64,000 bases of DNA from assembly GCA_009193035.1 (NCBI GenBank), contig SWDT01000061.1, forward strand, positions 1 to 64,000, read 5' to 3'. This document shows positions 57,901 through 64,000 of this stretch, in pieces. Both the position numbers and the translations under genes were made by a program. The DNA is from Halicephalobus mephisto (taxonomy: Eukaryota; Nematoda; Chromadorea; Rhabditida; Panagrolaimidae). Within the stretch, counting starts at the first letter, position 1. Every line of letters starts with the position of its first letter. The notes beneath the pieces are model-generated. The model did not search any database and was not told where the DNA came from. It worked only from the letters and a program-made list of their open reading frames with translations.

Positions 57901-60417
57901 AACATCGTGGATCAGCCCATTTACGACATGAAATGGCATGGAAGATGTTTAGCAATTTGCTCGAGAGACGGAACGACCAGATTTGTTTCTTTTAAAGAAT
58001 CAGAAATAGGACAACCAGCTTCGACTTCGGAATTCCATCAACATTGTGTGAAAAAATTAGGAAGAAGATTTCCCGGATTTCACGATTCAGAAACGGAATC
58101 CGAAACAATTGAATCCACAGCGGACAAATACTATCTGATTCCCGAAGAAGATGATTTTCAATGGAACGAGGACAATCCGCCATCGGTGAAAAAAAAGAAA
58201 AAAATCCAAAAAATTGCAGAAAAAAAAGAAGAACCAACAATGCCCGTTCAATTAGTATTTAAAAGTAAAAAAAAATCAATGAAATTAGAAACTTGTCAAT
58301 TAGAAACGGAAAATTTTGAAGAAGATGTTGAAGAAAAAAAAATTCAAGTCAGAAATGAAGGAGAAAAAAAAGTTGAAACAAGAAATCCAATAAGAACAGA
58401 AATAAAAATGGAATATGAACGAGAGGTTTGTTTTTATTTTTCAATTTTTATTAATAAAGAAAAGTTTTCCAAGATACTGTAATGGGAATTGAGGCTTTTA
58501 AAGTACAGTAATAATTACAGTGGGTTTTTATAAATGAAAAAATAATGTTTTTTGGAAGGGTACTGTAAGGAGAATTGAGATTTCTACAGTACAGTAATAA
58601 TTACAGTAAGTTTTTATAGATGAAAGTGTTTTTGGTATACTTTAAGGAGAGTTAAGGTTTCTGAAATACAGTAATACCTACAGTAAGTTTTTGTAGATGA
58701 AAGTGTTCTTTGGTATACTGTAGTGAGAATTGAGGTTTTTGTAAATGAAAAAATGTTTTTTGAAAGGGTACTGTAGTGGGGATTGTTATTTTTGGAAGTT
58801 TATTAGGCATTTTGTAAGTAGTTATTGATTGTCAAAGGTCGATGGGGATTTCAGACCCTATGTGACCCTAATTGAGGGATTTCTATCTAGACGGAATGTA
58901 AGTTTTTAAAATTAGTCACGAAATTATAAAACAATTATTATTGTGGTTTCTGACAAGTTGTGGAATTTCGTTCCGAGATGATTTTCCTAAGTTTAATTTT
59001 TTATGGTAATAATTGATTACAAAATTACTGTAGTCTACTGTAGTTGCTGAAGACTTCTAAAATTTTCTTCCGAGATAATTTAGAAAAATATTTTCTATAA
59101 TAGTACAATATTCAAATTTCAGCCAAAGCAAATGAAATTCAATTTCGATAATTTTATCGAACCGGATTTGGTGACCGAAGTCGAACCCGAAGCCAGATTT
59201 TCCACAAAAACTTTTTTCACGACGAATTGTATGGAAGGAAATAGGATAATCCTGACGGACGAAACTATCGATAGTGGTGAACATGTGTCGAAAATACGGT
59301 ATCCAGATGGCCAGAAAATCGACATCGAAGGCCGAGTACTGGATTGTTGTTTAAACGAGTAAGTTTTTATTTAATTTTTAATTTTACAATAATTTTTAGA
59401 AATTACGGAATTGTTCTCAGACGAAAGGACGTCATTACTGTAAATAAAAAAACTGGCAAAATTAAGAAATTATGTACTGTAGAAGGGACCCCAATCGGCT
59501 TAAGAAGTTTCTCCGATTGGTGCTTCGTGCTGCTTAATGATGGATGTTTTAACTTTTTGTAAGTTGATTTTTAAGATTAGTTTATATATAAACATTCATA
59601 TATTCATATATTCATATATTCACATATTTGTATATTTATATATACTTACAAGTATTTATATTTTACGAGTATATGTAAATATATAAATATACACAAGTAT
59701 TCATATATATATGAGTGTTTGTTTTTTATGGTATCGGCCAGGTTCTTGAGGAGGTTCCCTTATTGAACTTCTTTATTCCAAACAATATATCAAAACTTCT
59801 AAGAGAGCAGATACAATAGTTGCAGTAATAATAATTCTGTTGCTAAAAGACAAAAGCAGAATGCGCACTCCTACCGTACCTTCAAGGACTTTCGTGGTAG
59901 GAGTTAGCTCGCGTCTTGCATCATGTATTTTACACAAGTAATGAGTTTTTTGTAGATTTGTACTTATTTACGTGCTTATATGTGTATTTTTAGGAATGTT
60001 TCTTCACCCAGTTGTCCACCTGGTTTGATCTCTACTTGTTCTATCAAGGAATTTGGAACTTTTTCTGATGTTCGGTTATTTGCCATAGATGGATTACCGG
60101 TAGTTTTGACACGAAAAAACGATCTCTATACTTGTGTTTCCGGAGAAAAATGGATGAAATTGAATGATACTCGTGAATCCGAATCAGTAATTGAAGGTGA
60201 AAGAACATCGAGGATGAGAATTCTTAAAAGACTTGTGGATTCTATAACTTTGGAAGTGGTTTCGGAAGTTTTGCTGCCGACATTGGACACTTCAGAAGAC
60301 AACGTTGAAGCTGAGCTTTGTGAATTTTTGATTAAGTATTTTAAAAAAGAAACTCCTTCGAACAAATCTCCGGAAGATTTGAGGGCAGTTTTTGGTTTTG
60401 ACATTGAAGATTTGTGA
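54957..60417 (+). CDS. hira-1: HIRA histone H3.3 chaperone subunit
   Basis: Eight exons: 54957-54993, 55037-55198, 56212-56645, 57132-57299, 57757-58425, 59123-59358, 59400-59558, 59994-60417; 762 aa. WD40 repeats fill the N-terminal half: IRSIDFHPTGNKVVTGG, AEYSPNGAMIASVSADCTAK, CSWDPFGTYLATQGSDRTAK, the HIRA-specific NNSFPTAQMLVRGDWTFEKD and FVGHEKSIGVV, then GGADRSLSVWSIPG and RPVVVIHNIVDQPIYDMKWH. A Lys/Glu-rich linker and the HIRA C-terminal domain follow (PDGQKIDIEGRVLDCCLNE). HIRA deposits H3.3-H4 outside replication. Start chosen at 54957 because it alone joins exon 2 in frame; another ATG at 54952 is out of frame. It is shorter than human HIRA (1017). Introns 4 and 5 are repeats shared with AP-1 mu. 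Confidence 0.93.
55300..56110 (+). repeat. ~135-base tandem repeat in hira-1 intron 2
   Basis: Five or so units at about 55505, 55652, 55785, 55915 and 56060, each with TTTCGATATATGAAATTTCT, AAATTTCTTCGATTTTTTCA and a TTTTAACAAAAATTAAATG block. The intron is 1.0 kb, the longest in the gene. Confidence 0.8.
57326..57747 (+). repeat. hira-1 intron 4 repeat (inverted copy in AP-1 mu intron 2)
   Basis: Reverse complement of 48643-49075. It fills almost the whole 457-base intron, stopping about nine bases before the acceptor, and contains a TTTTCATATATGAAAA palindrome near 57388-57403. Confidence 0.85.
58440..59010 (+). repeat. hira-1 intron 5 repeat with ~65-base internal units (inverted copy in AP-1 mu intron 2)
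   Basis: Reverse complement of 49305-49801 plus some. The first part has four to five units of the type GGTATACTGTAGTGAGAATT / ACAGTAATACCTACAGTAAG; the rest is unique sequence with TTGAGGGATTTCTATCTAGA. Unit number differs between the two loci. Confidence 0.8.
59570..59720. repeat. ATTCATAT microsatellite-like tract in hira-1 intron 7
   Basis: Runs of TTCATATATTCATATATTCA and related A/T words. 59740-59990 of the same intron contains a mixed-sequence block with no recognised feature. Confidence 0.6.
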
Positions 60418-60827
60418 TTTTCAGTAAATCATACAATGATAAAATTCATATATCAATTTTTTGCGAAATAGTCTCGGAAAGAATTTTCACAAGTTTTTAG
60501 AAGTTAAAATAGGCTGGGATTCCAATTTTGTGAGATGGTTGTTTCGTAATTATATAAAATCCATATATGAACTTCCTACGGAATAGTCCCGACGCGAATT
60601 TCAAGAACTTTGTAGATTTCAAAATAGCCTAAAATTGCAGTTTTGTATAGCAGTTGTTTCGTAATTGTTTTTTGAAATTTAACTTGACTTTGTAACCTTC
60701 CGGATTTGGATATATGAAATCCGAAATTTCCTATTTTCGGGATTAAAGATTATACGAAGTTATTAATATTTGAAAATCGCAATTAACACCAAAATGTTTC
60801 CCGATAGAAGTTTTTTAAATTTAAATT
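60418..60827. repeat. Intergenic copy of the CATATATG / TTTCGTAAT repeat family
   Basis: Between the convergent hira-1 and helicase stops. It has two diverged units (about 60440-60555 and 60556-60680), each with CATATATCAA or CATATATGAA, AATAGTCTCGG or AATAGTCCCGACGCGAATTT, a TTAAAATAGGCT or TTCAAAATAGCC block, and TTGTTTCGTAATT. Confidence 0.6.
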
Positions 60828-62754
60828 TTATTTGAATTTCTGAATTTCTTTCAAAATTGAATCTACGACGGCAGGATTGTAGTCGTCTGGATTTCTGGAG
60901 TCGATGAACGTGTATGCCAAGCCTTTTCGGCCGTTTCTTCCTGTTCTTCCACAACGATGGACGTAATCGGAATATGTTTTAGGTAAATCGTAATTGATGA
61001 CAACATCGATATCGCCGTCAAAGCCCCTGGCAAGCAGCATTCCGGCCACGAGAATGTCGTATTTGCCTTCGGAAAATTTTTCCATTATTTGTTGCTGAAT
61101 TTTTACATTCATATTACTAAAAATAATTTTAAAAAAAACTAAAATTTAAAAAAAAAATAATTTTTAAAAATTAATTTTCTTTAAATTTAAAACTAAAATT
61201 ATTTTTTTTAAATTAAAAATTAAAAATTAAAATTATTTTTTTAAATTTAAATTTATTTTTTTTTAAATTAAAATTAAAATTTTTTTAAATTTAAAAATTA
61301 AAATTATTTTTTTTTAAATTTAAAAATTAAAATTATTTTTTTTTTAAATTTAAAATTGAATTTACCTGTGGATAGCCCCGGCTTTGAATCCAGAAAAGAG
61401 AAGTCTGGCAGCGATATTGTTGCACATGGTTCTTTTTTTAAGAAACACTATAATTTTTGGTTTTTTTTCTTCATTGTAGAGATTTTTGAGGATTTTGTAC
61501 AACTGGTCAAATGGATGAAGAGGAAAATCACATTTATCTCCGTAGAATGTGACGTCATTCGACCTGAATCCACGGACTTTGGATAGTGTCCCGGAATCCA
61601 CTTTTAAAATTTCTTGTTTTACGTTTTTCGAAACTGCCAAAGATCCAACAAAAATCGAAATTTTGTGTCTTTTTTCACTTTCGAAAAATATATCGAAATA
61701 AGAACTCGGAGTCGCCGAACAGAACATCACTCGACACTGAAATTTTATTTTTCATATGTGAAAAATTTCTAAAATTAACTTTCATATATCAAAAATTTTG
61801 GAAATTTAATCTCTATATATGAACAGCTAAAAGAACTAGATTTTTATACACAAAGCTTAGTTTTCATATATCAAAATTTTTAAAAAACAAATTTCCATAT
61901 ATGAAAAGTGTGAAAAATTTAAATTTCATATATCGAAGTTTAAGAAAAATAAATTCCCATATATCAAAATTTAAAAAAAAATAAATTTTCATATATCAAA
62001 ATTTAAAAAAAGTAAATTTTCATATATCGAAGTTTAAGAAAAATAAATTCCCATATATCGAAGTTTAAAAAAAATTAATTTTTATATATGAAAAGTGTAA
62101 AAAATTTAAATTTCATATGTGAAAAGTTTAAAAACTTACATTTGACGCCTGAAACAGCTTCTCGACGAGGTCAGTGCTTTCCACATCAGGAAGAACACAG
62201 TCGGCTTCGTCCACGACGAGGTAATTGAGCTCTGAGAAGTAAGAAAAATCGCCATATTTTTCATATTCATCGTAGAAGGATCCGTAAGTGAAGATCCCGA
62301 TGTCGAAATTCTGGCAATTTAAACGTTTTCCTTTGATCATGATCCCGATTCTGACTTCCGATCCAGAAACCAAATTCTGAAGTTGTTTGAAAACTGTTTC
62401 AGCGGCGTTCATCGAACTTGTGAAAATCAAACTTTTCGGTTTTTTTCGATTTTTTTCAATTTTTTTAAAAATAGAATTTAATAAAATTATTAAAAAAGCG
62501 AGGGATTTTCCGGATCCAGTAGGAGCGTTGATTACGAAATGAGCCTTTTGAAAAATCGGATTATTTGTCAATTTTCCTTCTAGGACTTTGAAAATCAAAT
62601 ATTGGACTGGTCGAATGCTGTCGGTGAAGCCAGAAAGTTTTTCGATGATTTTTGGAAAATTTGGCAGAAATTCGCCCATGTCCAGTTCGTATTTCATGGA
62701 TTCCCAACGTCCGATCAGTTCATTATCCAGAAAAATTTCGCCGTTTTCGTTCAT
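60828..62754 (-). CDS. Divergent DEAD-box RNA helicase
   Basis: Three exons: 62754-62140, 61736-61366, 61116-60828; 424 aa. RecA-like domain 1: IRPVQYLIFKVL in the place of the Q motif/helix, motif I APTGSGKS, motif II VVDEADCVL; across intron 1 motif III CSAT. Domain 2: IIVFLKKRTMCNN (motif IV), VAGMLLARGFDGDIDVVINYD (motif V) and HRCGRTGRNGR (motif VI). Motif I has Ser instead of Thr and motif V has ARGFD instead of ARGID/LD; the Q motif glutamine is kept but its surroundings are unusual. Compact, with no RGG or SR tail. ATP-dependent RNA remodelling is expected; the subfamily is unclear. The start could lie 60 nt upstream (62814). Confidence 0.88.
61737..62139 (-). repeat. ~33-base tandem CATATATC array in helicase intron 1, and A/T intron 2
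   Basis: 61750-62125 has about eleven units of AAATTTTCATATATCAAAAT, TTAAAAAAA, with ends varying between CATATATC, CATATATG and CATATGTG. This fills the intron. Intron 2 (61117-61365) is nearly pure A/T with repeated TTTAAATTAAAAATTAAAAT. Confidence 0.85.
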
Positions 62755-63426
62755 TTTAGAATCAAAAACATAATTTTTATATAAACAACAAAAAAACCGT
62801 TGCTGATCACGAAACAAACTCCCGCCACGAAATTTCTAAACGACCATGATGACCATCGCTATCGACTGGTCAAAACAAAGCAAAATGGAAAAAATGGCAG
62901 TCAAAAAACGAAATAAACTCCCGCCACGAAAATCATAAACGACCATGATAATCGTTATCAGTGGTTGGTCTCAATTATAAAAAGTGGAAAAATGGTTATC
63001 AAAATATGCAACCAACTCCCGCCACGAAAATCCATGAGAACTTTCCCGAACTCTTTCGTTCCTAATTGTGAGCGCAATTTCGCCCAAAAACAACTCTATT
63101 TCTCCAACTTTTTGCATTTCATTATTAATATTGTTTTCCTACTTTCTACCATTACTGCAGAAGGATTACAAAGTAAATCTATTCCAGAAGACTATTCTGT
63201 CAGTAAAATTTCTGCCAAAAATGCAAGTTGCATAAAAACTGCTCATTCCCAACTGAACAATTTCAAAAATTATTATATCTGAACTAATGCCTTTCAATCC
63301 AAGCCTAAAAAACCAAAATTTACAGTTTTATCAAATGACTAAATGATAATACAAAAAACGAATAGCACAGTTGAAGAAACCCATAGATTCCGTGGAAAAA
63401 AATAACTGAAAGACTAGACTTCAAAC
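62755..63426. repeat. Helicase 5' flank with ~100-base tandem repeats
   Basis: Two full copies and a fragment beginning near 62817, 62925 and 63012, each with AACTCCCGCCACGAAA, then AACGACCATGATGACCATCG and a TGGTC...AAAATGG block. The rest, to 63426, has no supported gene; an open frame at 62965-63282 is discussed under rejected items. Confidence 0.75.
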
Positions 63427-64000
63427 TCATTTGACAACTCCGGAAATAACCAGTGGTATTCTTCCTTCGAGATCATTGTTGATATTAGTGAATTCAGAAA
63501 GCCAAACTGTAGATTTTTTATTTCTTCGTTCGTCGTCAGAAGAACATCCAGAGTCAGTCGTTCTACTACTTCCTGACATGCTGAGTAAATCCATTTCCTG
63601 AGAATCCTAAAAACATAAGTGTAATTTCGAAACTGATTATTTTAGATTTTTTGAATTCCCGCGCAGCAGCGAGTGAGAGCATGGAAACAACAAAACTGGC
63701 AACTTTTACAGAAACCGACTCTCGTCGTCACTCGCGCTTCGCTCCACTTCCACAACAATCCTAAAATTCCTAAAAAATCTAAAAATTCGCGTTTAAAAAT
63801 TAAAACTTTTTTAGAATTTTCAAATTTTCATATAAAAAATAGTATAAAAATAATAAAATCGACAATTTTTAAAAATTTTTTGAATAATTCTGATTTTTAT
63901 AAAATTTATTTTTAAAATAATTTTAACTTACTTCATTAACATCTGAACATCTCGAATAATTTCTTAAATCTTCATCATCAATAAAACCAAACATATCTAG
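63427..64000 (-). CDS. 3' end of an unrecognised protein gene (5' end outside the window)
   Basis: Two exons seen: 64000-63932 (running off the window) and 63606-63427 (TGA). They join in phase 0 (VNE|DSQEM). The visible 82 residues begin LDMFGFIDDEDLRNYSRCSD and continue with a Ser-rich stretch SMSGSSRTTDSGCSSDDERR, then STVWLSEFTNINNDLEGRIP and VISGVVK at the end. Acidic and serine-rich, with SSDDE sites that could be CK2 targets. No family recognised. The intron (63607-63931) holds an antisense copy of the GAATTCCCGCGCAG repeat. Confidence 0.6.
63653..63740 (+). repeat. Intronic GAATTCCCGCGCAG repeat, copy 6 (antisense to its host gene)
   Basis: GAATTCCCGCGCAGCAGCGA then GTGAGAG, AAAACTGGCAACTTTTACAG and ACTCGCGCTTCGCTCC. 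It is the most complete copy and the only one seen in the orientation opposite to the host gene. Confidence 0.75.

Noticed and set aside
62965..63282. 105-codon plus-strand frame with one hydrophobic segment, downstream of tandem repeats
   Set aside because: It starts within the tandem repeat and contains a strong acceptor-like CTACCATTACTGCAG; codon use is not gene-like. It could be part of a spliced transcript but nothing supports that.

Overview
This is a 64 kb piece of a nematode nuclear genome, most likely a free-living rhabditid related to Caenorhabditis. The evidence is a nematode-specific SRSX-type chemoreceptor gene, mostly 42-50 nt introns ending in TTTCAG, start codons sitting just behind acceptor-like TTTCAG sites (a sign of spliced-leader trans-splicing), tightly packed same-strand pairs that look like operons, and proteins that align with C. 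elegans families (LET-526, MSH-6, SPG-7, CRN-1, NMT-1, AP-1 mu, HIRA-1, MOC-6). Intergenic and intronic DNA is very AT-rich. I see no CRISPR array, rRNA or convincing tRNA. All exon junctions below were chosen by GT-AG (one GC-AG) signals with reading-frame continuity, and every complete CDS adds up to a multiple of three.

Layout: 0.2-2.3 kb, C-terminal part of ARID1/LET-526 (+). 2.5-3.6 kb, STAR/KH RNA-binding protein (-). 4.3-8.1 kb, msh-6 (+). 8.1-12.7 kb, AT-rich repeats. 12.7-16.8 kb, FERM protein with a C-terminal membrane anchor (+). 17.2-20.8 kb, a long near-identical inverted repeat around exon 1 of a DHHC palmitoyltransferase (18.4-21.8 kb, +). 23.9-27.2 kb, spg-7 followed by Pol III subunit RPC7 (+, probable operon). 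27.2-28.4 kb, MATH-BTB protein (-). 28.6-31.1 kb, SOSS-B (-) and crn-1/FEN1 (+) from a shared promoter. 31.1-32.8 kb, SRSX receptor (-). 34.9-36.2 kb, CASC3/Barentsz (-). 37.6-40.2 kb, nmt-1 and iba57 (+, probable operon). 41.0-43.4 kb, TCF25 (+) with a small membrane-protein gene nested antisense in its last intron. 44.1-45.1 kb, Pol III subunit RPC6 (+). 46.7-47.0 kb, moc-6/MOCS2A (+). 47.1-52.1 kb, AP-1 mu (-) with a bZIP gene nested in intron 1. 52.5-54.3 kb, MTERF4-like (-). 55.0-60.4 kb, hira-1 (+). 60.8-62.8 kb, divergent DEAD-box helicase (-). 63.4-64.0 kb, 3' end of an unrecognised gene (-).

Functionally the genes are mostly housekeeping: genome maintenance and chromatin (msh-6, crn-1, SOSS-B, hira-1, LET-526), RNA polymerase III (two subunits), mitochondria (spg-7, iba57, MTERF4-like), RNA handling (CASC3, STAR protein, helicase, TCF25) and membrane traffic or lipidation (AP-1 mu, NMT, DHHC).

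The unusual content is mostly in introns and repeats: a CATATATG-centred palindrome inside many very short introns, an intron of AP-1 mu that is a reshuffled inverted copy of two hira-1 introns, a dispersed 13-mer core TTCGTGTCGGGAC, an intron-resident GC-rich repeat, a Tc/mariner-like MITE, a triplicated E2F-like promoter block and two nested genes.
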